Shown piece after piece: positions 41,233 through 53,325 of a DNA stretch of 64,000 nucleotides. The translations under genes were made by a program, and so were the position numbers. The notes under the pieces are model-generated. The model was given only the letters and a program-made list of their open reading frames with translations. It had not been told where the DNA came from and searched no databases. This stretch comes from Mycoplasma sp. 2045 (lineage in GTDB: Bacteria; Bacillota_I; Bacilli_A; Mycoplasmatales; Metamycoplasmataceae): the NCBI RefSeq assembly GCF_024582715.1, contig NZ_CP102083.1:62001-126000 (forward strand). Reading direction: 5' to 3'. Numbering within the stretch: the stretch's first letter is position 1; each line of letters begins with the position of its first letter.

Positions 41233-43722
41233 ATGGACAAAATATATAATCACACGCTAGTTGAAAAAGACATTGATAAAAAATGACAAGCTAAGAAATA
41301 TTTTCAAACTCATGATTTAGATAAAAAACCTTTCACTATTTTGCTACCACCACCAAACGTAACTGGTAAGCTACATTTAGGTCATGCACTCGATGTTTAT
41401 ATACCTGACACAATTATAAGATATAAGAAACTTAATGGTTTTGATGTTATGTGAGTTCCAGGTATGGATCACGCCGGAATTGCTACACAATCAAAAGTTG
41501 AGGATGTTTTATTCCAATCAACAGGTCAAACTCGTCACGATTTAGGCAGAGAAGCTTTCGTTGGTAAGATTTGAGAATGAAAAGCTGAATATGCAAACTT
41601 ATTTAGACAACAATGATCAAAAATTGGTCTAGCACTTGATTATTCAGCCGAAAGATTCACACTTGATGTAGAAGCTAATGAAGCTGTTTCAAAAGTTTTC
41701 ATTGACTTATACAACAAAGGTTTCATTTACAAAGGTGTTAAAGCAATTAACTGAGATGTTAAGTTACAAACTGCTTTATCAAACATTGAAGTTAATAATG
41801 AACCTACAGAGCAAAAAATGTACTACATCAATTATCCAATTAAGGGTTCAAACAATGTGTTGACAATTGCTACTGTTAGAACTGAAACTTTATTAAGCGA
41901 CGTTGCTGTTGTATTTAATCCAAATGACTCAAGATACAAAGATTTAGAAGGACAAGTTGTAATTCACCCAATTACTAAAAAAGAATTGCCAATCATACCT
42001 GATGAATATGTTGATATTAACTTTGGTTCAGGATTAATGAAACTTAGTGCACATGCTGAAGTTGATATTGATATTATAAAAAAACACAATCTTGAAATCA
42101 ACGAAACAATTTCAAAAGATGGTTTAATTAACTATCCTGCATTACCTGAATTCCACGGTTTAGAAAGATTTGTGGCAAGAGAGAAGATTGCGCAATTTTT
42201 ACAAGATAATGGTTACATTCAAAAAGTTGAAACAACAATTTCAAATGTTGGTATTTCAGATAGATCTAAAACACCAGTTGAAATTTTAGTGCTACCACAA
42301 TGATTTGTTAAAATGGAACACTTCAGAGATTTAATCTTAAAAGATTTAGATTCTCCAGAAACTGTTAAGTTCTATCCAAAACGTTTTGAATTAACTATGC
42401 GTCAATGAATGGAAAATGTTTATGATTGAACAATTTCTAGACAGCTTTGATGAGGACACAGAATTCCTGCTTGATATGACCAAGATGGTAATATGAAAGT
42501 TCAAGTTGATTCACCAGGTGAAGGATGAGTTCAAGATCCAGATGTTCTAGATACTTGATTCTCATCAGGACTTGCTCCATTTGTGTTCTTAGGATGACCT
42601 CAAACTGATGAAAAACTAAAAAGATATTATCCAACATCTCTTTTAGTTACAGGTTATGACATTATTTTCTTCTGAGTAGCTAGAATGTACTTCTTTGGAC
42701 TTGAATTTACAGGTCAAAAACCATTCGATAGATTACTACTTCACGGCCTTATTAGAGATGCACAAGGTAGAAAAATGTCTAAATCATTAAATAATGGTGT
42801 TGACCCTATGGATATGGTTGATAAATATGGTTCAGATGCTTTAAGATGATTCTTAATCACAAATACAACACCAGGTTTAGATATTAAATTCTCAGACGAT
42901 AAAGTTGAAGCTGCTTGAAGAGTTAATAACAAGTTATGAAACATTGCTAGATACATTAATGAACTAGAAGATAATAACAATGAAGCTACTGATGCAGATA
43001 AGTGAATATTAAATCAACTTAAAAACTTATCAGTTAAGATCGATTCACTTATTGATAACTATGAGTTTTCAATCATTGGTTCAGAAATCTACAAATTTAT
43101 TTTCACAGACCTTAGTGGATGATACGTTGAATTCTTAAAGAGTTCATATTCTAAAAAATCGGCTCTTGAAGTCCTAAAAAAAACTTTAATTGCGCTTCAT
43201 CCATTCTTACCATTCATAACAGACAGGTTATATTCAGAAATCTTTAATGCAGAATTATTAGAACAATTATGACCTACATTTGAAGATGATCATTCAACTG
43301 ATTATATAAACACAGTTATTGATGTTGTAACTGAACTTAGAAAATATCGTGAAAATAATCAAATTTCTAAAAAAGAACTTCTTATTTATTCACTTAAAAA
43401 CGACGTTCCACAAGTTGCTGTTGAGACAATTAACAAAATGGTATTTGCTTTATACGAAGATAATAACGATTACTTAATAGCACTAAATGACAATGTTTTA
43501 TTCATAAAACAATCACATGAAACAAAACAAAGAAATAAAGAGCTCCTTTTAGAAAAAATTAATTTTGTTAAAGCAGAAATAGCTAGAGCAGAGCAACTTT
43601 TAAACAATGAAAGATTCGTTTCAAAAGCTCCTGCTGATAAAGTTGCTGTTGAAAAAGCAAAATTAGAAAAATATACAGATGAACTTAAAAAATATGAGGA
43701 GGAATTATCATGCAAATATTAA
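41233..43722 (+). CDS. valS: Valyl-tRNA synthetase
   Basis: 829 residues, near the usual size for Gram-positive ValRS. HLGH of [14 protein letters not shown] is at 48-51 and KMSKS at 514-518, class I signatures. The editing domain with [13 protein letters not shown]-type text is present and the C-terminal coiled coil (about 770-829, Lys/Glu-rich) is typical. More than twenty TGA Trp codons occur. Ribosome binding site GGAGGT. The folD start overlaps its last 13 bases. Confidence 0.97.
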
Positions 43723-44540
43723 GCGGTAAAGAGTTAGCTAAACAAGAATTAGCTAAATTGAAACAAGAGATAATTGATCTTGATTTAGAAAGAAAATTAA
43801 GAATGGCAATTATCCAAGTAGGAGATAATGCTGCTTCAAACAAATACATAGCTCACAAATTAAGAGTAGCCGAAGATTTAGGGATTGAGGCTGAATTATT
43901 CAAATTTGATGAGGATATCTCTCAAGACAGATTACTTAAGAAAATGGACAGAATCAATGAAAAATTCGATGGAATCATTGTTCAGTTACCATTGCCTTCT
44001 CATTTACCAACTCAAGTTATTTTAGATGCAGTTCCATATGATAAAGACATTGATGGACTTACAACAAAAAATGAATTCAGATTATATAACGATACAGCTG
44101 ACAAACACTTTATTCCAGCTACAGCACGTGGTGTTTTAGAATTAATGGAACACTATGGAATTGATGTAGAAAACAAAAGAGTATGTGTTGTTGGAAGATC
44201 ACATGTTGTAGGAAAACCTCTTGCACACATTATTAAAAGAAAAAATGCTAACGTTTCTACATATAATGAAGAAACAGGAATTAAGGGTATTGAAAATGCA
44301 GACATCTTAATCGTTGCAATAGGTGTTGCAAAATACATTAAAGCTCACAATGTTAAAGAAGGAGCTATTGTTATCGATGTTGGAACTAACTTGGATGACA
44401 AACTTTCAGCAGAATTATCAGGTGATGTTGACTTTGAAGATGTTAAAGATAAAGTAGCTGCAATTACACCAGTTCCTGGTGGAGTTGGACCTATGACCGT
44501 AGTTGCATTAATGAAAAACTTAGTTGACATTGTTAAATAG
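43710..44540 (+). CDS. folD: Methylenetetrahydrofolate dehydrogenase / cyclohydrolase
   Basis: 276 residues; interconverts 5,10-methylene-THF and 10-formyl-THF using NADP, feeding fMet-tRNA and purine/thymidylate needs. NKYIAHKLRVAEDLGI (catalytic Lys region), IVQLPLPSHLP, DKDIDGLT, VVGRSHVVGKP and PVPGGVGPMT match FolD. GAGGAGG precedes the ATG inside valS. Coupled downstream to a HAD gene. Confidence 0.96.
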   Translation: MQILSGKELAKQELAKLKQEIIDLDLERKLRMAIIQVGDNAASNKYIAHKLRVAEDLGIEAELFKFDEDISQDRLLKKMDRINEKFDGIIVQLPLPSHLPTQVILDAVPYDKDIDGLTTKNEFRLYNDTADKHFIPATARGVLELMEHYGIDVENKRVCVVGRSHVVGKPLAHIIKRKNANVSTYNEETGIKGIENADILIVAIGVAKYIKAHNVKEGAIVIDVGTNLDDKLSAELSGDVDFEDVKDKVAAITPVPGGVGPMTVVALMKNLVDIVK

Positions 44541-44547
44541 GAGATTA

Positions 44548-45393
44548 ATGCAGAAACCTAAAATTATCTTTATCGATCTAGATGGAACCACATTAGATGG
44601 ACCGGAAGAAAAATTCTGAATGCGTAGTGCAACAGAATTTACTAAAAAAACACTTACAGAGTTAAATAAACAAATTCCAGTTGTAGTTGCAACTGGTCGT
44701 GGTTTAAGTGCAAAAACTTCTGATATTGTTAAAGGTTTAACAGGAGAAATTACATATATAGCTTGAAATGGAGCTGTTACAGTTGAGAATGGAAAAATTA
44801 TTTCAGAGGAAATAATTGAACCTGAAAAAGCACAGTTATTATTTAATTTAATCTCTAAAAGCTTTGCTTTTGTAACAATTGATTCAAGTCACGTATATGT
44901 AAAAAACTACTTATATTACATTATTAAATTTGTAAATAAAATTTACAAAAACTTTTCTAAGAAATTCAGATGAATTACAAATGCAAAACCATACAAAGAC
45001 TTCAAAAACGATTTTCCTATACACAAGGCTCTTTTATCTAGTTTATCAGCTAGAAAGGCTGCTAAATTTGCTAAAAGATGAAAAGAAAAATATGGAGACA
45101 TATTTGAAATAGCATTTGTTGGAGAAAAAAATAAAACCTTAGAAATTACTAAGATTGGTTCATCAAAAGGTGAAGCTGAAATTGCATATTGCAAACTTAA
45201 GGGGATTGATCCTAAAGATGCTATGCACATTGGCGATTCAATGAATGATTCAACTACAAAAGGTAAAGTTGGAACATTAATTGCAATGCAAAATTCAGTT
45301 CCTGAACTAAAGAAAATTGCTGATGAAATTACTGAATTCCCATGCAATCAATCTGGACTTGCAAAGTATTTATCTCAATTTTTAGATAAGTAA
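44548..45393 (+). CDS. HAD-superfamily phosphatase, Cof type (second copy)
   Basis: 281 residues. FIDLDGTTLD (Asp10), VVVATGRG near 46 and HIGDSMNDS near 237 are the HAD motifs; TKIGSSKGEAE supplies the conserved Lys region. GAG of the Shine-Dalgarno sequence directly follows the folD stop TAG. An insertion with a hydrophobic/basic stretch (LYYIIKFVNKIYKNF, about 118-132) lies in the cap region. Substrate unknown. Confidence 0.85.
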
Positions 45394-45403
45394 ATTTTTC
45401 ACA

Positions 45404-45437
45404 AAATATGGAATAAATTTTCCATATTTTTATTTTT
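45404..45437 (+). terminator. Terminator after the valS-folD-HAD operon
   Basis: AAATATGGAA (45404-45413) and TTCCATATTT (45420-45429) pair perfectly, followed by T-rich sequence. Confidence 0.85.
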
Positions 45438-45460
45438 TATTTGTATAAAATTATAAGTAA

Positions 45461-45466
45461 TATAAT
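45461..45466 (+). promoter_or_regulatory. -10 box for the first nuclease lipoprotein
   Basis: TATAAT 71 bases before the ATG at 45537, which has a strong AAGGAGG site. Confidence 0.5.
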
Positions 45467-45536
45467 TTTTAAATTATATTGATACATAATACAACTAAAA
45501 TAATAGAAATTTTTAACCTTATTTTAAGGAGGAAAA

Positions 45537-47006
45537 ATGAAGAAAATTTTTAAAAAATTATTTTTAACATCAAGTTTAGCAGCTAGTGCTATTTTACCGA
45601 TGGTTTCACTTTCATGTAATAAAACAGGTGATAATGGAAGAAAAGAAATTGTTACACCAAAACCAGTTATTCCTGCTGCACCAGCTGAGGTTTCATTAGA
45701 AAATGCAAGCAATGTATTTAAACCTATCGAAATTCCTGCTGCTTCAAAAGATCAAATCTTAACTTATTTAAAAGATGGAAATAACAAATTCTTATACTTC
45801 ATGAGAAATACAAATGAAATTGGTTTAAACAGAAAAACAGGACCAGCTGTTGGGGCATTATTTGAAGAAGCTATTAATGCTCAATTCCATCCAGCAAACT
45901 TTGAAGAACCAATTTTCACATACAAAGGTACAGACAGACCAAATGGTGATATTAACTTCCAATTTAATGCAAGTACAAATGAATTAACTTTAACATACAA
46001 AGCTGCAATTAAAACAAGTGCTGCTGATAATAGTGGATATGAATTTTCAACTAAAACATTCACATCAAAATTTACTGTTTTCTTTAAGGAAGCACAAACT
46101 ACAACAACTCCACCAACAACAGGTGGAAACACAGGAAGTTCAAATATAACTATTACACCATTAAATTCAAACTACTCATACAACTATGATTCAAGTAATA
46201 ATTACTATGCATCAGCTAACGGAAAAAGCGGTGCAGAATTATATGCTGCATTATTAAAGATTCAAAAAGCACATTTATCAGGTGTTAGAACATATGGAGA
46301 TATTCCAGGTTTCTACAAATCAAGTAACTCACCATTCAGAGATATTTACTTTGAAAAAGATAACACAATCTTAGATATTTATTCCGAAAACCCAACAGGC
46401 ACAGATCCATACACATATAGATCTTATCCAACAAGTAATAATGCTTCTGGTGAGAGCTATGGAATGAACAGAGAACACGTTATTCCTCAATCTTGATTCA
46501 GTAAACTATCACCAATGGTTTCAGACGTTCACCACATTTATCCAACAGATATTAAAGTAAACGGAGTAAGAAGTAACTATCCTCACGATTTAGTTGCGAA
46601 TGCTTCTGCTAGTTGAACATCAATGAACGGTGGGAAATTAGGGACAAACTCAATTGGTATGACATCATTTGAACCAATCAATGAATTCAAAGGTGACATT
46701 GCTAGATCATACCTTTACTTCACTGTAACTTACAATGACAGAAACTTAGCAGCTACATCTCAATCAATCTTCACTAGAACAGCACCTTACATTAAAGAAC
46801 ACTACTTTAATACTTTCGCAAACTGAACAGCAACTGATCCAGTTTCTCCATTTGATGTTGCAAGAAATAATAAAATTGCTGCATTTGAAGGTGGATTAAG
46901 AAACCCATTCATTGACTACCCTAACTTATTAGAAAACTTAGTTGGATCAAATCCTAAACCATTCACAAACTTAGGAGTGCTTGTTTCAGCTACACAAAAG
47001 AATTAA
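45537..47006 (+). CDS. Surface lipoprotein with endonuclease I-type nuclease domain (copy 1)
   Basis: 489 residues. The signal peptide ends in lipobox VSLSC (Cys27), so it should be lipid-anchored outside the cell. One mycoplasma-type domain (about 55-185) is followed by a Thr/Gly-rich linker and a C-terminal Endonuclease_I (His-Me finger) domain. That domain has NREHVIPQSWF with His314, SDVHHIYPTDIKVN with His332/His333 and GGLRNPFIDYP near the end. Extracellular DNA degradation to supply nucleotides is the likely job. Trp codons are TGA. A paralogue follows at 47100. Confidence 0.88.
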
Positions 47007-47009
47007 TCA

Positions 47010-47035
47010 AATAGGCCAAAATGGCTTATTTTTTT
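47010..47035 (+). terminator. Terminator between the two nuclease lipoproteins
   Basis: AATAGGCC and GGCTTATT (47010-47030, one G-U pair) with loop AAAAT, followed by T. A second inverted repeat TTTTCACA/TGTGAAAA lies right after, at 47032-47050. Confidence 0.75.
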
Positions 47036-47064
47036 CACATTTTGTGAAAATTAAGGCTATTTTC

Positions 47065-47088
47065 TATCACTTTTTTAAAAAAGTGATA
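47065..47088. repeat. Perfect 24-bp palindrome before the second nuclease gene
   Basis: TATCACTTTTTT followed directly by its complement AAAAAAGTGATA, 11 bases before the ATG at 47100. A palindrome with no spacer is more typical of a protein-binding operator than of an RNA terminator. It is not found before copy 1. Confidence 0.7.
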
Positions 47089-47099
47089 ATAGTAAGGGT

Positions 47100-49070
47100 A
47101 TGAAAAAGTTTTTAAAACCATTATTAGTATTAACACTATTTGTTACATCTACATCAGTATTATCAACTCAATGTTCACAAAAAAATCCAGAACCATCAAA
47201 TCCAATTGATGAAAAACCAACACCAGAACCTAAGGAACCAGTTACAGATCCAATAACTCCACCTGTTTCAAATCCAAATCGTGAACCAAATCCGGGACAA
47301 CCTATAAACGAATACGAAATACCTGATGCTTCAAACGTAGTTACTAACCCAATGTCTTTAACAGAAGAAAACAAGCAAGCAATTGTTTCAGGATTAAGTG
47401 CACAAAATGCAAAACTTGTCTTCAATGCTGCTGATAACACACTTCGTTTGAATGATGCAAATAATACATTTGTTGCGTTGTTAAATGATGATGGTATTTT
47501 TCAAGAGTTTAAACTTATTAATAAAGCATTTGCAGGAAACGAAATCACTAATGAAGAAATTACAAGCAACAAATTAATAGATGTTGATTCATTTGATGCA
47601 CAAACAAACACAGTTGTAATTAGTTATAAAGTTGGACAACCAGCTGATGGTTATATTGCAGTTGGAAGCAATGTGTATACTTCAACATTTACACTTGATT
47701 TTTCAGGTAACGTGGTTCAACCAGTTGAAAAGGATATAACAACTTTATATAACAATATTTTAGTTTCATTACCACTTTCAGGAGACTTAAAAACACAAGT
47801 TTTAGCTAAGTTAAATGCTCATGAAAATATTGCTTATATGTACACAGACAGAACGGTTGGATTAGATAAGAAAAAAGGACCAGCATTTCTTAAATTCAAA
47901 TCAGAATTTGAAAACGATGAGTTCCAATTAGTAAATGATGTAGAAAAAGAATTTACATACAAAAATAAAAAATATCCAAATAGTTTCTTAAATTATGAAT
48001 ACGATGCACAAACACAAACGCTAACAGTTAAATATAAATTAACAGCTAGAAATGAAGATAAGACATTTGACTACTCAAATGACAATTTATACACGTCTGT
48101 TGTAAAACTTAACATTGTTGAGGAGTCATCTACAGAAGAATCAGATAATGGAAGTGATAATCCATCAACACTACCATCATCAGGAAATGATGAAACACCA
48201 TCAAATCCAAATCCAGAACCTTCAGAACCAACTCAACCAGTTACTGTTAATGGTTTAAGATATGATGCAAGTAATAATTACTATGCACAAGCTGACGGTA
48301 AAATGGGCGATGAGTTATATGATGTATTATTAGCAATTCAAAGCAGTCACTTTGGAGGAGTTCGCTCATATGGTGCTTTAGGAACATTCTATGATCAATA
48401 TAATGCATTTAAAGATAAATATTTTGAAAAAGATAATACATTGTTAGATATTTATTCAGAAAATCCAAACGGAAGAGATCCGTATACATTCCCTGATTTT
48501 CAATGAGGAAAAAGATCATCTGCAAGAGATGAAGGGGAAGGGACAAACAAAGAACACTTAATTCCACAATCTTGATTCAACAAAGAATCACCAATGGTTT
48601 CAGACGCGCACCACGTTTGACCTACAGATATTAAAGTTAATGCAAACAGAGGTAATTTCCCTCACGACAATGTAAGTGATGCATCTAAAACATCAAGAAA
48701 TGGTGGAAAATTAGGGACAAACTCAATCGGTGAGACAACATTTGAACCAATAGATGCATTCAAGGGAGATATTGCTAGAGCATATCTATACTTTACAGTT
48801 ACATATAGAAATAGAAACTTAAATCAAAAATCAAATTCAATATTCTCAAACACTAAACCATACATTAAAGACCACTACTATCAAACATACAAAAACTGAG
48901 TTTCAACAGATTCAATTTCACAATTTGATATTGATAGAAACAACGAAACAGCTAGATACCAAGGTGGATTAAGAAATCCATTTATCGATTATCCAGACCT
49001 TATTGATAGTCTTGAAGGTAGAAAACCATTTGTTAATAGAGGTATTTTAGTAGGTTTAGAAAATAGTTAA
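47100..49070 (+). CDS. Surface lipoprotein with endonuclease I-type nuclease domain (copy 2)
   Basis: 656 residues. Lipobox VLSTQC (Cys25), then a Pro-rich stretch (about 28-75), two successive copies of the domain that copy 1 has once (about 78-205 and 215-345), a Pro/Asn/Glu linker, and an Endonuclease_I domain. The nuclease has NKEHLIPQSWF with His486 and DAHHVWPTDIKVNANRGNFP, then GGLRNPFIDYP. Active-site residues are intact. Compared with copy 1 it has gained a domain duplication and its own regulatory palindrome. It probably acts on extracellular DNA. Confidence 0.88.
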
Positions 49071-49085
49071 TTAAAAAGCAAAATG

Positions 49086-49119
49086 AAAACACCCTAGTTT
49101 GAATTACTAAGGTGTTTTT
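49086..49119. terminator. Terminator between convergent genes
   Basis: AAAACACC (49086-49093) pairs with GGTGTTTT (49111-49118), with an inner TAGT/ACTA extension, then T. It serves the nuclease gene and lies just beyond the end of the convergent phosphoketolase gene. Confidence 0.8.
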
Positions 49120-49151
49120 AATTATCTTTTAACACTTATAAAGTGTTTGTC

Positions 49152-51533
49152 TTATTTTTTAAGACCTGATCATTTTCAGAATCTAACTTCGTCAATGTCA
49201 ATTCCAACTTCTTTAATGTATCTGTTGTGGTATGCAACTTTTTCTTCCATTTGTTTTACGAAGTCAGCTGCTTTATCACCGTAAACTGCTTTAGCAGCTG
49301 TGATTGAGATGTGGAATCTATCCATGTGGCTCATTTGTCTAATGTCAAATGATGTTGTGATGTCTCCGTTTTCTCTGTAACCGTGAACAAATAAGTTATG
49401 GTTTTGACGTGAGAAGAAGATATCTCTAATAAGACCTTCGTATCCGTGGAATGCGAATACAACTGGTTTGTTCTTTGTAAAGATTGTGTTGAATTCAGCA
49501 TCTGATAATCCACGTGGGTCAATGCTTGGGTGACGTAATTTTAATAAATCAACTACGTTAACGAATCTAATTTTAAGTGAAGGGAATGCTTTGTTGATGT
49601 ATTCTAATGATGCTAATGCTTCTAAGTTTGGTTCTGTACCTGATGCAACAACAACTAAGTCTGGTTCTTCACCTGGTTTTGTTGTAGAAGCTCAATCAAT
49701 AACTTTAAGACCTTTTTCAACTAATTCTTTAGCTTCTTCTACATTGTAGAATTGGTCTCTTGGTTGTTTAGAAGCAACGATAAGGTTAATTACATCTCTT
49801 TCTCTGTAAGCTTTGTCTAATACAGCTAATAATGTGTTAGAGTCAGCTGGTAAGTATTCACGAATTAATTCAGGTTTTTTGTCAGCTAAGTGACCTAAAA
49901 TACCTGGATCTTGGTGTGTGTAACCGTTGTGGTCTTGTTGGAATGCTGTTGATGTAGCAATAACGTTAAGAGATGGGTAATCTTTTCTTCAGTGAACTTT
50001 TCTTGCTTTAGCAACTCATTTCATGTGTTGTGTAAGCATTGAGTCAACAACTCTTAAGAATGATTCGTATGAAGCAAACATTCCGTGACGTCCTGTTAAT
50101 ACGTATCCTTCTAAGAATCCTTCAGCTTGGTGTTCTGATAATTGTGAATCGATAACTCTTCCAACTGGTCCGATAGCTTCATCTAATTCAGGATTTACTC
50201 TTTCTAATCATTGTCTGTTTGTAACTTTAAGAACATCGTAAAGTCTGTTAGATTTAGTTTCATCTGGTCCGAATACACGGAAGTTATCTGGGTTCATTTT
50301 GATTACTTCAGCAAATCATTTTCCAGCGTTAACCATATCTTGGTCTTGAACTGAACCAGGTTTTTTGATGTCTAATGCAAATTGTGTTCAGTCTGGTAAG
50401 TTTAATGCTCTAGGGTTTACACCACCATTTGTAATAGGGTGCATTGCCATTCTTTTTGCACCTTTAGGAGCAATTTCAGCATATTCAGCTTTGAATTTAG
50501 CATTTTCATCAAATAATTCTTCTGGATGATATGAAGTTAATCATTCTTTTAATAAGTCTAATGTAGCTGGTTTTTCTGATGTAACAGGAAGTGGAACTTG
50601 GTGTGATCTAAAGCTTCCCTCATATGTTAAACCATTGTATGTGTGAGGTCCTGTTCAACCTTTTGGTGTTCTAACAACAAGAGCTGGTCAAATAGGTCTT
50701 GTAGCTTCTTCAGCTGATTTTTGTCTTGCTTTTGCTTGAATCTTTTGGATTTTTTCAATAGCTTTGTCAAATGCTTTTGCCATTGGTTTGTGAATTCCTC
50801 TTTGGTCAAAAACATCAGCTTCAACAAAGATAGCTTCTCATCCAAATCCAGCTAACATATCTCTGATTTCTTTATCTGATTTTCTAGCTAAGATTGTTGG
50901 GTTTGCAATTTTTCCACCATTGATGTGGATGATTGGTAATACAGCTCCATCATTAACTGGGTTAATGAATGATGATGAGAATCATCCTGCTGTAAGTGGT
51001 CCTGTTTCAGCTTCCCCATCACCAATTACTGTAGCAGCAATGATTTGTGGGTTATCTAAAATAGCACCTGTTGCGTGTGATAATGCGTATCCTAACTCTC
51101 CACCTTCGTGAATTGATCCAGGTGTTTCAGGTGCAGCGTGAGATGCAGTTCCACCAGGGAATGAGAATCTCTTGAACATTCTTTTTAATCCCTCTTCATC
51201 TTGTGAGATTTCTGGGAATAATTCTGTGTAGCTTCCATCTAAGTATGAGTTAGAAATCATAACTTGACCACCGTGTCCTGGACCTTCAATGTAGAACATT
51301 TCTAAGTCGTATTTGTTAATAACACGGTTTAAGTGAGCATAGATTAAGTTTTGTCCTGGGATTGTTCCTCAGTGACCGATTGGGTACATCTTAACATCTT
51401 CGGCTTTTAACTCTTCTCTAAGTAAAGGGTTGTTTCTTAAAAACATTTGCCCAACTGAAAGATAGTTAGCAGCACGTCATCAAGCATGCACTTTATCTAA
51501 ATAATTTTTACTATCAAATAAAGTTTTTTTCAT
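49152..51533 (-). CDS. xfp: Xylulose-5-phosphate/fructose-6-phosphate phosphoketolase
   Basis: 793 residues, the normal length. A thiamine-diphosphate enzyme that splits xylulose-5-P or fructose-6-P to acetyl phosphate plus glyceraldehyde-3-P or erythrose-4-P. From the N-terminus: [59 protein letters not shown] (ThDP binding), then [17 protein letters not shown] in the central domain and [19 protein letters not shown] at the end. It is monocistronic. The acetyl phosphate can be used by AckA to make ATP (ackA at 16.1 kb). The start has AAGGAAAC upstream. Confidence 0.97.
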
Positions 51534-51555
51534 CTTGTTTCCTTTTTTGTTTGAT

Positions 51556-51571
51556 TTTATTTCGAAATAAA
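51556..51571. repeat. 16-bp palindrome upstream of xfp
   Basis: TTTATTTCGAAATAAA, perfect, 23 bases before the xfp ATG on the minus strand. It might be an operator; AT-rich palindromes also arise by chance. Confidence 0.4.
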
Positions 51572-51832
51572 TTTAAACATCAAGTTAAAACGTTTTGTAA
51601 CTTAATGTATCATTATTTTACTTTATTTATTTTTTAAACAAAACCGAAAATAACCAATATTTTGCACCATCAAACTACTTGAATTTTGTACATTTATATA
51701 ATTATTTTTAGAAATTTTTAGTATTATTTATCGCATATATTTTCTATTAAATTTAATTAATGATTTTATATAAAACTGCATCTCTAATTAGTTTCATTAT
51801 CAGACAGAAATAATAGAAATTGCATTTTGTGG

Positions 51833-52023
51833 TACAATATAAAAACTAATTTAAATGTTATTGGAAATAATGTTTTCAAAAATTATTTTTGATAAAATTA
51901 ATGTGCTAATTTAACAAATGGACAGGACCTAGATGAAAGGCTAGGCATAGGTTGGTTTTGGCGCTAAAACACAATACATTTATTAAACAATTTTATATAT
52001 ATATAAAATAGAAAGGAAATTAC
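51833..52023 (+). promoter_or_regulatory. tuf promoter and structured leader
   Basis: The gap 51534-52023 between divergent xfp and tuf holds no gene. TACAAT preceded by TGG (51833-51838) is the best tuf -10. A leader of about 180 bases then contains CCTAG (51928-51932) with CTAGG (51941-51945), and GTTTT (51955-51959) with AAAAC (51966-51970). GC content is clearly higher at 51920-51965 than around it, suggesting a conserved RNA element. A second possible -10 (GATAAAAT near 51890) cannot be excluded. Confidence 0.4.
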
Positions 52024-53211
52024 ATGGCAAAATTAGATTTTGATCGTAGTAAAGAACACGTTAACGTTGGAACAATCGGACACGTTGACCATGGTAAAAC
52101 AACTTTAACTGCTGCTATTGCTACAGTTTTAGCTAAAAAAGGATTATCAGAAGCTCGTGATTACGCTTCTATCGATAACGCACCAGAAGAAAGAGCACGT
52201 GGAATTACAATTAACACATCACACATCGAATACCAAACAGAAAAACGTCACTATGCACACGTTGACTGTCCTGGTCACGCTGACTATGTTAAAAACATGA
52301 TTACAGGGGCAGCTCAAATGGATGGAGCTATCTTAGTTGTTGCTGCAACAGATGGACCAATGCCTCAAACACGTGAACACATTCTTTTATCTAAACAAGT
52401 TGGGGTTCCTCGTATCGTTGTATTCTTAAACAAAGTAGATATGCTTGAAGGTGAAGAAGAAATGATCGAACTTGTTGAAATGGAAATCCGTGGACTTCTT
52501 TCAGAATACGGATTTGATGGAGACAATGCTCCAATCATTCGTGGATCAGCTCTTAAAGCATTAGAAGGTGATGCAAAATACGAAGAAAAAATTATGGAAC
52601 TTATGGATTCAGTTGATTCATATATCCAAACACCTGTTAAAGAATTTGACAAACCATTCTTAATGGCTGTTGAAGACGTTTTCACAATTACAGGACGTGG
52701 AACAGTTGCTACAGGACGTGTAGAACGTGGAACACTTAAATTAAACGATGAAGTTGAAATCGTTGGATTAAAACCTACTAAGAAAACAGTTGTTACAGGA
52801 ATCGAAATGTTCCGTAAAAACCTTAAAGAAGCACAAGCTGGAGATAACGCTGGATTATTACTTCGTGGAGTTAACCGTGATGAAGTTGAACGTGGACAAG
52901 TTTTAGCTAAACCAGGTTCAATCGTTCCTCACACAGAATTCGAAGCTGCTATTTACGTTCTTAAAAAAGAAGAAGGAGGACGTCACACTCCATTCCTTAA
53001 AAACTACAAACCTCAATTCTACTTCCGTACAACAGACGTTACAGGGGGAATTGAATTCGAACCAGGACGTGAAATGGTTATGCCAGGGGAAAACGTTAAC
53101 TTAAAAGTTAAATTAATCGCACCTATCGCTGTTGAAGAAGGAACAAAATTCTCAATCCGTGAAGGTGGACGTACAGTTGGTGCAGGAACAGTTACAAAAA
53201 TTGTTAAATAA
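52024..53211 (+). CDS. tuf: Elongation factor Tu
   Basis: 395 residues; the GTPase that brings aminoacyl-tRNA to the ribosome. G1 GHVDHGKT is at 19-26, the switch region has [13 protein letters not shown]3 is [12 protein letters not shown] and G4 is NKVDM. The barrel domains contain [13 protein letters not shown] and [11 protein letters not shown]. Ribosome binding site AGAAAGGA is fully complementary to this organism's 16S tail. Codon use is strongly biased (frequent CGT, GGA, CCA) as in highly expressed genes. No rpsG/fusA neighbours, as usual in mycoplasmas. Confidence 0.98.
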   Translation: MAKLDFDRSKEHVNVGTIGHVDHGKTTLTAAIATVLAKKGLSEARDYASIDNAPEERARGITINTSHIEYQTEKRHYAHVDCPGHADYVKNMITGAAQMDGAILVVAATDGPMPQTREHILLSKQVGVPRIVVFLNKVDMLEGEEEMIELVEMEIRGLLSEYGFDGDNAPIIRGSALKALEGDAKYEEKIMELMDSVDSYIQTPVKEFDKPFLMAVEDVFTITGRGTVATGRVERGTLKLNDEVEIVGLKPTKKTVVTGIEMFRKNLKEAQAGDNAGLLLRGVNRDEVERGQVLAKPGSIVPHTEFEAAIYVLKKEEGGRHTPFLKNYKPQFYFRTTDVTGGIEFEPGREMVMPGENVNLKVKLIAPIAVEEGTKFSIREGGRTVGAGTVTKIVK

Positions 53212-53241
53212 TTTGACTAATTGTTTTTCACAAATAATTTC

Positions 53242-53275
53242 AAATACACAGATTTAGGTCTGTGTATTTTCTTTG
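53242..53275 (+). terminator. Terminator after tuf
   Basis: AAATACACAGA (53242-53252) and TCTGTGTATTT (53259-53269) form a perfect 11-bp stem with loop TTTAGG, followed by T-rich text. Confidence 0.9.
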
Positions 53276-53286
53276 CATTTTTTTAA

Positions 53287-53314
53287 CAAAAAAAATCAAC
53301 ACCGTAGTGTTGAT
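53287..53314 (-). terminator. Terminator of the membrane-protein gene
   Basis: On the minus strand ATCAACAC/GTGTTGAT (53295-53314) with a 4-base loop, followed by a run of eight T (complement of A at 53288-53295). Confidence 0.85.
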
Positions 53315-53325
53315 AGTAAATTGTT

